A DNA stretch of 64,000 nucleotides from Acidobacteriaceae bacterium (GTDB lineage Bacteria > Acidobacteriota > Terriglobia > Terriglobales > Acidobacteriaceae), in the NCBI GenBank assembly GCA_030041045.1, contig JASHOQ010000012.1, positions 52,215 through 116,214 of the forward strand. The letters are read 5' to 3'. Of this stretch, positions 8,515 through 16,940 are shown piece by piece (position 1 is the first letter of the stretch; each line of letters starts with the position of its first letter). Made by a program: the position numbers and the translations under genes. Under the pieces are notes generated by a model. It was not told the DNA's origin. It did no database searches and saw nothing but the letters and a program-made list of their open reading frames with translations.

Positions 8515-10044
8515 TCAGTTCTCAAGCCGTTTCGTTGAGGTAGTTGCGCTGGACTGAATGAGCAGCGACGCTGTGATAGCACTCAAAGCTGCCATGCCTG
8601 TCGCGATCCAGATCACAAAATGGTAGCCGCTTACGAATGATTCAGTGATCGCATGCTGGATGACGGGATTGGGATTGTGAGCGGCGGCGAGCTGTGGCCG
8701 AGCGGCATCTATCTGAGCGCGAAGGTCGGGATTCAACGCGAGAGGAGCGAGGTAGTGATCCAGCGAGTAGTTGAATACCGTGACCAGAGCCGCACCGAAG
8801 ACAGCGATCGCGAGCAGGGCAGCCAAACGGGAGACCGCGTTATTGACTCCAGAGGCAAGTCCTGATTCGGATTCAGGCACAGCGTTCATCACGGTTGTAG
8901 TTAAGGGAGCGACACAGATGGCCATACCCAACCCCATCGCCACGACGGCCGGGAAGAATGCGGCCCAGTAGCTTCCGTTCTGCGGCGTGACTGCAAAGAG
9001 CGCGATCCCGCACGCAGCGACCAGAGGCCCAACCGTGAGTGGAATTCGTGACCCGTAGCGCGCGACCAGACCACCTGCCCAGCGTGAAAGTCCAAACATA
9101 ATGGTTATGAAAGGCAGAAGGGCGGCGCCTGCCTGGGTGGCTGTGTAGTGTTGGATCTGTATCAGGTCGAGCGGAAGGAAGAACATCAATCCGCCAAGGG
9201 CTGCATAAAGAAACAGTGTCAGCAGATTCGCGCCGGCAAAGTTTCGCGAGCGAAAAAGCTTGAGTGAGACCATTGGCGCCGAAGACCAATGCTCGACAGC
9301 GACGAAACCCGCCAGAGCAGCTGCGCCCAGAATTGCTGCGGCGGCAAGGTGGCGGCCGCTATGACCGGCACGAGCCGGCCATTCAATCAGCGCGTATGTG
9401 ACGGCGCCAAGTCCCAGCGTCCCCAGAAAAGCGCCAGGCCAATCGAGATGATGCGATGCATTTTCGTTGCGGCTCTCCGGCACCCTGGGAGAGAGCAGGA
9501 TGACGATTAGGGCAATTGGGAGGTTCAGGAAGAAGGCCCAGCGCCATGTCGAGTTTTCGATGAGCCAGCCGCCGATGACCGGGCCGATAGCGGCGGTAAT
9601 TGCCGAAAACCCGGACCACGTGCCAATTGCCTGTCCTCTGGTTTCCTCAGGAAAGCTGGCCGTGAGAAGTGCGAGACTTCCAGGCACCAGCAGAGCCGCT
9701 CCAATGCCTTGAATCGAGCGAGCCAAGATCAGCATGTCGATGTTTTGAGCCAGGCCGCACCAGGCGGAAGCGCCTGCAAACATCGCAACGCCAAAAACGT
9801 ACACCTTACGACGGCCCAGGATATCTCCCAGCGAACCGCCTACCAGGAGCAATGCCGCCAACATCAAAGCGTACGATTCCACGACCCACTGCACATCGGA
9901 AATTGAGGCGCGGAAAGCAATTTGCAACGCAGGAAGTGCGACATTGACGACGGTTCCATCGATGAATGCCATACTCGATCCAAGGATGGTGACGGGAAGG
10001 ACGATGCGTCCGCTTGCTTGCGAGTTCGAGCTGGCATTTCGCAT
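8515..10044 (-). CDS. MFS drug transporter, DHA2 family (EmrB/QacA type)
   Basis: 509 residues with about 14 membrane spans, the hallmark of the DHA2 family of proton-driven exporters. Motif A appears as [17 protein letters not shown] and motif C as [19 protein letters not shown], with the N-terminal [16 protein letters not shown] signature of EmrB/QacA proteins. It lies downstream of, and on the same strand as, a SnoaL-like protein and an SDR, with a separate candidate promoter in between. A role in export of an organic toxic compound fits the surrounding redox genes. No EmrA-type membrane-fusion partner is present nearby. Confidence 0.92.
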   Translation of the reverse strand: MRNASSNSQASGRIVLPVTILGSSMAFIDGTVVNVALPALQIAFRASISDVQWVVESYALMLAALLLVGGSLGDILGRRKVYVFGVAMFAGASAWCGLAQNIDMLILARSIQGIGAALLVPGSLALLTASFPEETRGQAIGTWSGFSAITAAIGPVIGGWLIENSTWRWAFFLNLPIALIVILLSPRVPESRNENASHHLDWPGAFLGTLGLGAVTYALIEWPARAGHSGRHLAAAAILGAAALAGFVAVEHWSSAPMVSLKLFRSRNFAGANLLTLFLYAALGGLMFFLPLDLIQIQHYTATQAGAALLPFITIMFGLSRWAGGLVARYGSRIPLTVGPLVAACGIALFAVTPQNGSYWAAFFPAVVAMGLGMAICVAPLTTTVMNAVPESESGLASGVNNAVSRLAALLAIAVFGAALVTVFNYSLDHYLAPLALNPDLRAQIDAARPQLAAAHNPNPVIQHAITESFVSGYHFVIWIATGMAALSAITASLLIQSSATTSTKRLEN

Positions 10045-10124
10045 GGATTCAATCTCGATGACCCTTTTCTGATATTCGCTCTGATCGAGATTTTCCTCGG
10101 AAGAAGATTGCAGTTTACTTGGGA

Positions 10125-10144
10125 ATTATAAGTTGGCTCCAACT
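10125..10144 (-). promoter_or_regulatory. Candidate promoter -10 with adjoining palindrome before the MFS gene
   Basis: On the minus strand a perfect TATAAT (10130-10125) is directly preceded by the 14-bp palindrome-like element AGTTGGAGCCAACT (10144-10131). This sits 80 bp upstream of the efflux gene start and overlaps the stop codon of the preceding gene. An operator over the promoter is plausible; no good -35 hexamer is visible. Confidence 0.35.
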
Positions 10145-10509
10145 CAGGGCAGCTTGTCGAAAAAGAGATAGACCGCAGCAATACGACCGTTGCGGGCGAC
10201 GATGAAATCGGTCCCAGCGTAAGCCGGCGGTTTGGCGGGGGTGCCAGATACCCATTGAACTCGTCCGGCATCGCCACGTTCCTCGGGTGGAGAGAGCGGC
10301 TGATAGGCAAAATCTGGATGGGTTGCTTTTATCACGCCGGCAATGCGATCAATCTCGTCACGACCACGAAAAACACCGCCGTTGGGGTCGTAGAAAACTG
10401 CGTTTTCGTGAAAGATTTCGTCGATGGCAGCGCGCCGACGCACGGGGTCATTTTCCCCAAATACGTCGCTCAGATTACGAAGGAGCAAGGTCGATATCGT
10501 GTAGGACAT
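10144..10509 (-). CDS. SnoaL-like / nuclear-transport-factor-2 family protein
   Basis: Start at ATG 10509, preceded by GGGAGAG; an earlier in-frame codon has no ribosome site. The 121-residue protein begins [20 protein letters not shown] and shows the small alpha+beta barrel pattern: [20 protein letters not shown], then VQWVSGT and a C-terminal strand [16 protein letters not shown]. SnoaL-like proteins bind or transform small molecules, and many are of unknown activity. It lies between an SDR and an exporter on the same strand, pointing to shared control. Confidence 0.85.
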   Translation of the reverse strand: MSYTISTLLLRNLSDVFGENDPVRRRAAIDEIFHENAVFYDPNGGVFRGRDEIDRIAGVIKATHPDFAYQPLSPPEERGDAGRVQWVSGTPAKPPAYAGTDFIVARNGRIAAVYLFFDKLP

Positions 10510-10590
10510 GATTGGTCTCTCCCTTGAAGCGGTTGGGGACATACGAGGACTGGGGGAACGATATACTGCTCCCGGAAATCAGCAACTGTG

Positions 10591-11334
10591 CTAGCCAATC
10601 CGATACTGCCCGCCATCCACGACAACTGCCTGCCCAGTGATGAAGGCAGCATCGTCACTTGTCAGGAATAGAACCGCACCGGTAACATCCTCGGGCTCGC
10701 CCAGCCGCTTGATGGCCTGCTGGGTCCAAGTGTCCCGTTTTTGTTCTTCCGTTTGAGGCGCGGTTGCCTGTGTATTGATCAGTCCAGGCAGTACCGCGTT
10801 CGCGGTAATGCCGTCGTTCGCGACATCGTTTGCCAAACCTCTCATGAACCCTATGATTCCCATCTTTGTCGCGATGTAGTGGCTCATTCCGGGTATCGCC
10901 AAGCCAACCATGTTCGACGAAATGCCGACGAAGCGGCCCCACTTCTTTTTTCTCATCGCCGGGAGAAAATACTTCGCGCTCAAGAAGTGAGAATCCAGGT
11001 TGGTTGCCATGGTCTTCCGCCACGTCGCTAGATCGAGTTCGTCGATGGAGCGATTGGGAAAATAGCCCGCGTTATTCACGACGATATCCACCTCGCCGAT
11101 TTCGCCAGCCTTACGGGCCGCCGATTGCCATTGCTCCTCCTCGGTGACATCTAGCGCAAGTGCGTGTGCCGTCGCACCAATCGTCTTCACAGTTTCGAGC
11201 GGGAGTTGAAGGTCAGTCACAATCACCCGGGCGCCTCGCTCTGCCAAAGCCAGCGCGATTGCCCGGCCGATCCCCTGCGCGTCGCCGGTGACCAGCGCTA
11301 CGCGTCCATCGTGCGATCTAATCGAACTTGTCAT
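10591..11334 (-). CDS. SDR-family NAD(P)-dependent oxidoreductase
   Basis: 247 residues, the classical short-chain dehydrogenase/reductase length. The cofactor motif is TGDAQGIG (residues about 16-23), NNAG is present, the catalytic Ser lies in GISSNMVG and the YxxxK pair in YIATK. An Asp after the second strand (VTDLQ) favours NAD(H). The C-terminus ends GQAVVVDGGQYRIG, as in many FabG-like enzymes. A GAGGT ribosome site precedes the ATG. It is the first gene of a minus-strand run with the SnoaL-like protein. The substrate cannot be deduced. Confidence 0.93.
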   Translation of the reverse strand: MTSSIRSHDGRVALVTGDAQGIGRAIALALAERGARVIVTDLQLPLETVKTIGATAHALALDVTEEEQWQSAARKAGEIGEVDIVVNNAGYFPNRSIDELDLATWRKTMATNLDSHFLSAKYFLPAMRKKKWGRFVGISSNMVGLAIPGMSHYIATKMGIIGFMRGLANDVANDGITANAVLPGLINTQATAPQTEEQKRDTWTQQAIKRLGEPEDVTGAVLFLTSDDAAFITGQAVVVDGGQYRIG

Positions 11335-11390
11335 TCTTGTCTACCTCAGCCTTTGCTTGCTGTGAGCCGGGCTGCCATTATTTGCCGGCG

Positions 11391-12353
11391 TCAAGGAACC
11401 AAGATGAGTTTACCCGCGGTCTTGCGTTCTTCGAGCTGCCTATGTGCGGCCCCGGCGTCCGCCAACGGGTACTTCGAGACCTGAACTTTGAGGCTTTCGT
11501 CCATCAGAGATTTGAAGAGTTCTTGCAGTGCGTGCGGTACGAGATGCAAATTTGTGCCAAGGTTGAATCCAGAGAGAAACAGGTTCTTCCCAATGAATGC
11601 CAAGGCCGCCTCCGCAGGCAGCGCATTGCGCTGGCCCTCGCGGGTTCCATAAATGACCCACCGTGCAAACGGACTCAGCAGAGGGAAGGCCTCACTTGCC
11701 AGGTCGCCGCTGGAGTCGAGAAATACCTGCACACCTTGCGAGCCTGTAACTTCTGCGACTTTGGCAGCCCACCCGGGCTTGCCATAGGCAATTGCGTGAT
11801 CGGCTCCGAGGCCTTTTACTTTATCGACTTTCGATTGCGATGCCAGGCCGATCACCGTCGCGCCCCTGGCCTTTGCCAGCTGCACAAGGAGGCTTCCTAC
11901 TCCCCCGGCTGCGGATGTGATCAGGACTCGGTCGCCACTCTTCACCTGAGCCTGGTCAAGCACGAGATATGCTGTCAGGCCCTGCACGAGCACCCCGGCG
12001 GCAATCGCAGGATCCAGATGCTTCGGAAACGGAATCGCGGTGGCGGCGGGAACCACAACATGCGAAGCATACCCTCCGCCCGCCGGCAGGATCGCCGCAA
12101 CCGGGTCGCCGGTTTTGAATCCATCGACACCCTTTCCAACCTTGCTGACCATGCCGGCAATTTCGAGCCCCGGGGTGAACGGCGCCCTCGGAATTGCCGG
12201 GTAGAAGCCCTTGCGGGCCACCACGTCTGTGTAGTTGACTCCCGCCGCCTCCACTTCAACAAGCAGCATGCCCTCATCGGGTTCCGGTGTGTCCTTCTCC
12301 TTCAGGACCAGCACATCCGGTCCACCGAACTGCGAAGCTTCGACGTATTTCAT
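11391..12353 (-). CDS. NADPH:quinone oxidoreductase-like MDR protein (zinc-independent)
   Basis: 320 residues of the medium-chain dehydrogenase/reductase superfamily, quinone-reductase branch. The GroES-like N-terminal half contains EAAGVNYTDVVARKGFYP and TPGLEIAGMV; the Rossmann half contains the AAGGVGSLLVQLAK nucleotide motif. The Cys/His ligands of catalytic and structural zinc seen in alcohol dehydrogenases are absent, as in zeta-crystallin-type quinone reductases. AGGAGA precedes the ATG. It reduces quinones or other enones with NADPH in the family. It lies among other redox genes on the same strand. Confidence 0.9.
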   Translation of the reverse strand: MKYVEASQFGGPDVLVLKEKDTPEPDEGMLLVEVEAAGVNYTDVVARKGFYPAIPRAPFTPGLEIAGMVSKVGKGVDGFKTGDPVAAILPAGGGYASHVVVPAATAIPFPKHLDPAIAAGVLVQGLTAYLVLDQAQVKSGDRVLITSAAGGVGSLLVQLAKARGATVIGLASQSKVDKVKGLGADHAIAYGKPGWAAKVAEVTGSQGVQVFLDSSGDLASEAFPLLSPFARWVIYGTREGQRNALPAEAALAFIGKNLFLSGFNLGTNLHLVPHALQELFKSLMDESLKVQVSKYPLADAGAAHRQLEERKTAGKLILVP

Positions 12354-12392
12354 TTTGATGCTCTCCTATGGTGCTCGCGCTCGCGTTGTCCT

Positions 12393-13262
12393 TTACGCGC
12401 TCCTAAGGAGCGTATTCCAATCCTGCATTCTGGCCCAGGACTCGAAGTCGTGGAAGACGACGTTGGAAAATTCACGATGGAGCGCGACACGATCCACCGA
12501 AAATCCGACACGGTCGAACCATTCGTACATCTTCACGGCATCCTCTCCCATGCGCGCGCGAACCACTTCGAGCGGGACCTGAAAATAGTTGAAGGGGCGG
12601 CCTGTGAGGCGCGAGAGAATCGCCTTGGCCTCGTTCCCAGTGAGCTCATCGCCCGCGAGGTCGAAGCGCTTGCCCGCAAATCGATCGGCGTCCTCGAGGA
12701 CACGAATGGCAACCGCCCCGATGTCCGCGACGGCAATCTGCGCGTGCGTCTTTGCCGGTGGGAGCGCCGAAGCGTAGACCCCCTTGGCGAGCTGCTCCTT
12801 CGCAAAATAGAGGTTCTCCATGAAGGCAACCGGCGCCAGAATCGTTGCGCGCGTACCAATCTTGGCGATGTGCATTTCGACCTCGTACTTGCTGTCGAAG
12901 TGTGGAACGCCCGTCTGCCGGTTGGCGTTTCCGACGGAGGTGAAAACCAGATGGACTCCTGCTGCCTTGGCCGCGTCGGCGGCCGCGACGCCTTGCCGTA
13001 TCTCGGCAGCCGTGCCTTCGAACGGAGTCGTCATTGCGAAGAGCGACGTCGCTCCGTCGAGCGCCTTCGCGAACGCCGCCGTGTCTTCGAGTGACGCCGC
13101 AATGAGCTGCGCCCCGGCCTTGGCGAGCGACTTCGCCTGGCTTGAGCTGGAATCGCGCGTAATGGCGCGGACCTGGTGGCCTCGTTCAAGGAGGCCCCGC
13201 GCGACGGCGCCGCCTTGCTTACCCGTGGATCCTGTGACGACGACTGTGAGTTGCTGTGCCAT
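12393..13262 (-). CDS. NmrA-like NAD(P)-binding protein
   Basis: 289 residues. It opens with the glycine-rich VVVTGSTGKQGGAVARGLLE, the NmrA/HSCARG signature, and continues with AITRDSS and VHLVFTSVGNANRQ, typical of atypical SDRs that lack the YxxxK catalytic pair and bind NADP(H) as redox sensors or isoflavone-reductase-like enzymes. AAAGGAAC precedes the start. It lies between the quinone oxidoreductase and DoxX genes on the same strand, 23 bp from DoxX, and is probably co-transcribed. Confidence 0.88.
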   Translation of the reverse strand: MAQQLTVVVTGSTGKQGGAVARGLLERGHQVRAITRDSSSSQAKSLAKAGAQLIAASLEDTAAFAKALDGATSLFAMTTPFEGTAAEIRQGVAAADAAKAAGVHLVFTSVGNANRQTGVPHFDSKYEVEMHIAKIGTRATILAPVAFMENLYFAKEQLAKGVYASALPPAKTHAQIAVADIGAVAIRVLEDADRFAGKRFDLAGDELTGNEAKAILSRLTGRPFNYFQVPLEVVRARMGEDAVKMYEWFDRVGFSVDRVALHREFSNVVFHDFESWARMQDWNTLLRSA

Positions 13263-13285
13263 GTTCTTGTTCCTTTCGCCCGAGC

Positions 13286-13675
13286 TCAGGCCCGCGGCTC
13301 AAAGCGCGCCTGGAACAACCCCGAAAACGCCGACCGCGCATTGATGAATATCAATATCCAGAGCAGCGTCACGACGAGCGCCATTGGCAGCCCGCTCGGC
13401 GCCATCAATGCATGGAAGCTGAGGATGTTCACGATCACCGGGGCCAGGATGGCCAGAGCCAGGGGCACGAATCGATTCGCCAATAAAAGCACGCCTCCTA
13501 CTACCTGAAGTCCGAAGATCAGCGTCAAGTAATGGCTGACGTAGAGGGCGCCCATGAACTCGCCCGCCACGCCGCTCGGAGGCGGCAGTGGAATGAAGTG
13601 CAGGAAGCCATTCAGTCCAAAAACGACGAAGATCACACCGGCCAAGTAACGGGCAACTGCGGAAGCGATTTTCAT
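13286..13675 (-). CDS. DoxX-family membrane protein
   Basis: 129 residues with four predicted membrane helices. The family features are an early YLAGVIFVVFGLNGFLHF helix and the VSHYLTLIFGLQVVGGVLLL helix pair. DoxX-like proteins are often linked to quinone-dependent redox at the membrane or to stress responses. AAGGAGA lies nine bases before the ATG. It is the first gene of the minus-strand block and is divergent from a MarR regulator, the likely controller. Confidence 0.88.
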   Translation of the reverse strand: MKIASAVARYLAGVIFVVFGLNGFLHFIPLPPPSGVAGEFMGALYVSHYLTLIFGLQVVGGVLLLANRFVPLALAILAPVIVNILSFHALMAPSGLPMALVVTLLWILIFINARSAFSGLFQARFEPRA

Positions 13676-13707
13676 ACCAGGGTTCTCCTTTGAACTGTAA
13701 ACATTGG

Positions 13708-13724
13708 CGTCAAATATATTGACG
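13708..13724. promoter_or_regulatory. Candidate MarR operator palindrome
   Basis: CGTCAA and TTGACG arms flank ATATA in the 93-bp gap between the divergent doxX-like and marR-like genes. MarR-family regulators commonly bind 16-20-bp AT-centred palindromes in such intergenic regions. Confidence 0.55.
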
Positions 13725-13768
13725 ACAATACAACTGATGGCCTATTCTGGTGAAGGATTCAGGTTTTT

Positions 13769-14209
13769 ATGCCCCGGAAGACGGACCACGTTTGGCTAGT
13801 CATGATGAAGGCGATGCGCGCCCTGACCAGTTACGCTGCGGCTGGTATTGAAGGGACCGGACTCGGTCTCTCGGATTTTGGCGTGCTGGAAGCCCTGCTG
13901 CACAAGGGCCCGTTGCCCGTCAACACAATCGGCCCCATGGTCGGTCTGACCCCGGGCTCGATCAGCATCGCTGTGGATCGCCTGGTCGCCAAGGACCTGG
14001 TCAGCCGGGACGAGAGCGCCGAAGATCGGCGGGTACGGATTGTCGCCCTTACTCCGCAAGGCAAAGCCATCATCGTTCGGGCCTTTCGTAAGCATTCCGC
14101 CGAGATGAAGGGAGTCTTCTCCGACCTAAACCCGGAGGAACTCGATGACCTTGAAACGGCGCTTAAGAAAGTCGGCAAGCGCGCCGCGGCACTCATGGGG
14201 CAGACTTGA
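13769..14209 (+). CDS. MarR-family transcriptional regulator
   Basis: 146 residues. The winged helix-turn-helix reads LSDFGVLEALLHKGPLPVNT, GLTPGSISIAVDRLVAKDLV, then the wing RDESAEDRRVRIVALTPQGK, the most conserved MarR block. It is divergent from the DoxX-NmrA-quinone oxidoreductase genes and separated by a palindrome. It is probably a repressor of that block that senses a phenolic or oxidising compound, which is the general habit of the family. The ligand is unknown. Confidence 0.92.
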   Translation: MPRKTDHVWLVMMKAMRALTSYAAAGIEGTGLGLSDFGVLEALLHKGPLPVNTIGPMVGLTPGSISIAVDRLVAKDLVSRDESAEDRRVRIVALTPQGKAIIVRAFRKHSAEMKGVFSDLNPEELDDLETALKKVGKRAAALMGQT

Positions 14210-14564
14210 ACGGCTGCATTTAGCGGTTATCGTCCAGTCGAAGACGGCTGATGTCCTGCGACCAGGCGACATAAACCTCGATTGTTGCCTTCAGGACAAT
14301 GCGCTCATCGAGCAATTCACATTGACGGCGCTTCGGCACCCGGACGTAAAACGGCCGACGCGTCCTCTTGAAGACGTTTGCCAAGTCGCGGTTGCCCGGA
14401 TGAAACTCGAACTCTTGTCACAGCGGATGGCCCTACACTGCCCCTTCAGCGTTAAAGAGTGCCCGGTACGGATATAATCAACCTGGTTCGAGATCGAGAT
14501 CTCAGAACGTCAGCGGAAAAGGCTCAATCCGGTTAGCATCTAAGTGAGTTGTTGAATATAAATG
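14210..14564. other. Intergenic stretch before tRNA-Gly
   Basis: About 355 bases with no convincing gene. A TATAAT-like hexamer at 14473-14478 could be a -10 element for the tRNA, but the -35 is poor. Confidence 0.4.
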
Positions 14565-14639
14565 GCGGGAGTAGTTCAGTGGTAGAACGTCAGCTTCCCA
14601 AGCTGAATGTCGCCGGTTCGATCCCGGTCTCCCGCTCCA
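14565..14639 (+). tRNA. tRNA-Gly (anticodon CCC)
   Basis: A full cloverleaf can be drawn: acceptor GCGGGAG with CTCCCGC, D-arm GTTCAGTGGTAGAAC, anticodon stem TCAGC/GCTGA around the loop TTCCCAA (anticodon CCC), T-arm GCCGGTTCGATCCCGGT, discriminator T and an encoded CCA. Its 3' 45 bases are the left attachment site of the following island, and the integration keeps the tRNA intact. Confidence 0.95.
14595..14639 (+). repeat. attL core, 45-bp direct repeat
   Basis: Starts at TTCCCAAGCTGAATGTCGCC in the anticodon loop and ends with the tRNA CCA. Identical to 23203-23247. Confidence 0.92.
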
Positions 14640-15914
14640 TCAATTCAATGATTTAGAGACCGCCGGTTGGCGGTTTTCTTGTTTCTCCACAAAATTCTCC
14701 ACAAATGGGCCGGGAATCTGCGTGTCCAGCAGTTCTACTGCCTGCCGTTGGGCGCGGCTGGAGATTCGAGTGTAGTGTCTCGTCATCTTTTCGCTCATGT
14801 GGCCGACCATCTCCATGGTGACGGGCATGGGAACATTGCGTTCGGCCATCGAAGTGATAAACGTCCTCCGCATGTCGTGGAATCCGATCTTGCTCAATAC
14901 CTCCACATCCTTGCGTTCGGCAATCGTAAGTTCCCGTCCCTCTTTCGTGGCCCGTTGATCGATCACGGCAGCCGCAGCAGCCCGCAGATTCCTCCAGGCC
15001 GTGCTCCAGCTTGCCTGATGCCGCTCCACATCGAATCCACGTTTGCCCTTGAGCGGGTCCGATGCTTTCGTATGGCGCGACAGATCGGCGGGAAGCAGGT
15101 AATGGTCCAGTTCGCACGCTCCGAGTTCCTGTGCTCGAACCCACAGCTTTGTTACTGCGGAAAATGCGCTTTGGTTTAACTCCACAATGCGGTTCCCCGC
15201 TTCTGTCTTGGCGCGCTCGATAGTGAGATGCCGATTGTCTAGATCGACATGGCGAAGGCGCAGATTCTTGATTTCCGCCCCCCTCATGCCCGTGTTGACG
15301 GCGAGCAGGAATGCCAGATAGGCGACCAGCCAGTCATCTTTCGAGGCGGCTGTATCTTCGAGCAATTGCTTTTGCGTCGGCGTCAATGCGCTGCCGACCC
15401 GCTCTTCCCCCTCTCCCAATCGACTGTAGTTCTTCAGCGTACCGAACCACAGGTTCGCCTCTTTCAGGACGCTCACGAGAATGCCTAGCTCGCAATTGAT
15501 GGGACGCCCCTGCACTGCGCGGGAACCGTCTGCTCCGGTCTGCCGGTTCGATTGATAATCCTTGAGCGTGTCCAGGTCGATGCTTTTCAGCTTTCGATTC
15601 CCGAGGCGCTTTACCAGTTGCCGCAGATAACTCCGCTCGCACTTCTGCCCGTGCAAGGACTGAAGTCCACCCTTACGGCCAGAAGTCCGATGCTGGTCAA
15701 CCCATCGCGTGCAGGCTTGCTCCACGGTCTGCACGCTCTTTTCGTTCGGCAATTCGCCCGCGTCGAGTTTCTTGATGAAGTCTTTCTTGAAGTCGCGGGC
15801 CGGTTGCCGCTCGCGTGCACCGGTCGATTTTTCCTTCCAGATGCCATCAGCATTCTTATAGCGGAAACACAAGATGCCGTTGCGATAGTAGAGTCCATCC
15901 TTACCTCTTGCCAT
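14640..15914 (-). CDS. Tyrosine-recombinase integrase
   Basis: 424 residues. An N-terminal Arm-type DNA-binding domain (GLYYRNGILCFRYKNADGIW) and a SAM-like core-binding domain precede the catalytic domain. Catalytic residues are visible as Arg in NTGMRGAEI, HxxR in FHDMRRTF, the GH pair in MVGHMSEKM and the tyrosine nucleophile in TRHYTRIS. AAAGGAG precedes the start. The stop codon lies immediately after the tRNA CCA, so the gene ends exactly at attL, the usual position for tRNA-targeting integrases. It follows a zinc-finger gene by 18 bp and is probably transcribed with it. Confidence 0.95.
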   Translation of the reverse strand: MARGKDGLYYRNGILCFRYKNADGIWKEKSTGARERQPARDFKKDFIKKLDAGELPNEKSVQTVEQACTRWVDQHRTSGRKGGLQSLHGQKCERSYLRQLVKRLGNRKLKSIDLDTLKDYQSNRQTGADGSRAVQGRPINCELGILVSVLKEANLWFGTLKNYSRLGEGEERVGSALTPTQKQLLEDTAASKDDWLVAYLAFLLAVNTGMRGAEIKNLRLRHVDLDNRHLTIERAKTEAGNRIVELNQSAFSAVTKLWVRAQELGACELDHYLLPADLSRHTKASDPLKGKRGFDVERHQASWSTAWRNLRAAAAAVIDQRATKEGRELTIAERKDVEVLSKIGFHDMRRTFITSMAERNVPMPVTMEMVGHMSEKMTRHYTRISSRAQRQAVELLDTQIPGPFVENFVEKQENRQPAVSKSLN

Positions 15915-15932
15915 GACTTGCTCCTTTCGCGG

Positions 15933-16682
15933 TTATCCGTTGGGGTTGCCTTTGAGCCGTGCGCGGTACTCGCGCTGACTCTTCTTTTTGCGCTCCCGAT
16001 ATTCGTCGGAATGCGTGTGGAATTGTTCGCGGCATTCCGTACTGCAAAATTGGTCGATGCGCCTCACCGCCACGTGCCAGCGTTCCTTGCAGGTGGTGCA
16101 GAGGTGTACTTTCGCCAGTTCGCGGCTTGCGGCCAGCCGCGCCAGGGCCGTGATGACAACCGGCTCGCTCACTTGAACGCGGAGCGGAAGGAATGCGACT
16201 CCTTGCCCGCGTACCTCGACCTGTGGGCCGCGCGGATACTTGGGAACCATATCTAAGCACCACAGTCCCGTGTACACGCTATAGAACAGTTGGGGCTTGA
16301 AACTGTACTTCCCTATCAGGAGGTCCAGCTTGTCAACCCGACTCTTTAGCTCTACCCAGAGGCCGCTCACCCTGACGGTGGGCGTCTTCATCTGCGTTCG
16401 CATTAGACGGTCTTGCGCAGCAAGCAATTCCTCAAGCTCTTGCCGCACGGCCAGCACGTGTCGGTACGCCGCAGACCTTTGGACCTTGGCATCGTTCAGC
16501 CATTCGACCGCCAGAGTTGCATCATTGAACGATTGCGAGCGAATCTGCTGCTTCATTTCCGTCCCCGTCTTGGCTGGCGGGTCCGCAACTGATGTGAGCC
16601 TTACTTGTTTTTTCGTTCCCACGTTGACTGTTACCTCAATGTAGGAATCATACCTCACCGCTCCTGCTCTGTAAAGGTGCAT
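15933..16682 (-). CDS. Island protein with C-terminal zinc-finger-like motif, function unknown
   Basis: 249 residues from ATG 16682; the start is uncertain, since an in-frame ATG at residue 43 is also possible. The middle (residues about 60-110) is helical and charged. The C-terminus carries a CxxC...CxxxC pattern (HLCTTCKERWHV, DQFCSTECREQF) followed by a basic RKKKSQREYRARLK tail, similar to CGNR/FCS-type zinc fingers that bind nucleic acid. It sits directly upstream of the integrase and is divergent from the Xis-like gene. A regulatory or recombination-accessory role is a guess. Confidence 0.6.
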   Translation of the reverse strand: MHLYRAGAVRYDSYIEVTVNVGTKKQVRLTSVADPPAKTGTEMKQQIRSQSFNDATLAVEWLNDAKVQRSAAYRHVLAVRQELEELLAAQDRLMRTQMKTPTVRVSGLWVELKSRVDKLDLLIGKYSFKPQLFYSVYTGLWCLDMVPKYPRGPQVEVRGQGVAFLPLRVQVSEPVVITALARLAASRELAKVHLCTTCKERWHVAVRRIDQFCSTECREQFHTHSDEYRERKKKSQREYRARLKGNPNG

Positions 16683-16718
16683 ACTGCTTCTCGTTGGAAA
16701 AACGCGAAAGGGGCAGGA

Positions 16719-16940
16719 ATGAGCGCAACAGGCGCAATAGCACCAGAACGGCAGCTCTTCGACGCTGCTGCACTAGCGCAACGTTGGGGCGTCTCGACTT
16801 TCACGGCGCGGCGGCTGATGAAAAGCGGGTCGCTTCATTCCATCACCATCGGCGCACGGCGCATGGTGCCATGGAACGAGGTCCAGCGTGCCGAGCAATT
16901 CGGCGTTGGCAGACCCCGCGAGCGCAGGAGCAGCAAGTGA
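16719..16940 (+). CDS. Excisionase/MerR-type helix-turn-helix protein
   Basis: ATG 16719 is preceded by GGGGCAGGA. 73 residues. The helix-turn-helix reads FDAAALAQRWGVSTFTARRL followed by the wing SGSLHSITIGARRMVPWNEV, the usual pattern of small Xis/AlpA-like DNA-binding proteins. In islands such proteins bend attachment-site DNA for excision or activate the integrase promoter. Its TGA overlaps the GTG start of the primase-helicase (GTGA), so the two are translationally coupled. Confidence 0.82.
   Translation: MSATGAIAPERQLFDAAALAQRWGVSTFTARRLMKSGSLHSITIGARRMVPWNEVQRAEQFGVGRPRERRSSK

Noticed and set aside
11328..13094. 588-codon plus-strand frame opposite the quinone oxidoreductase and NmrA genes
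   Set aside because: Spans two real minus-strand genes and their gap, with no domain pattern.
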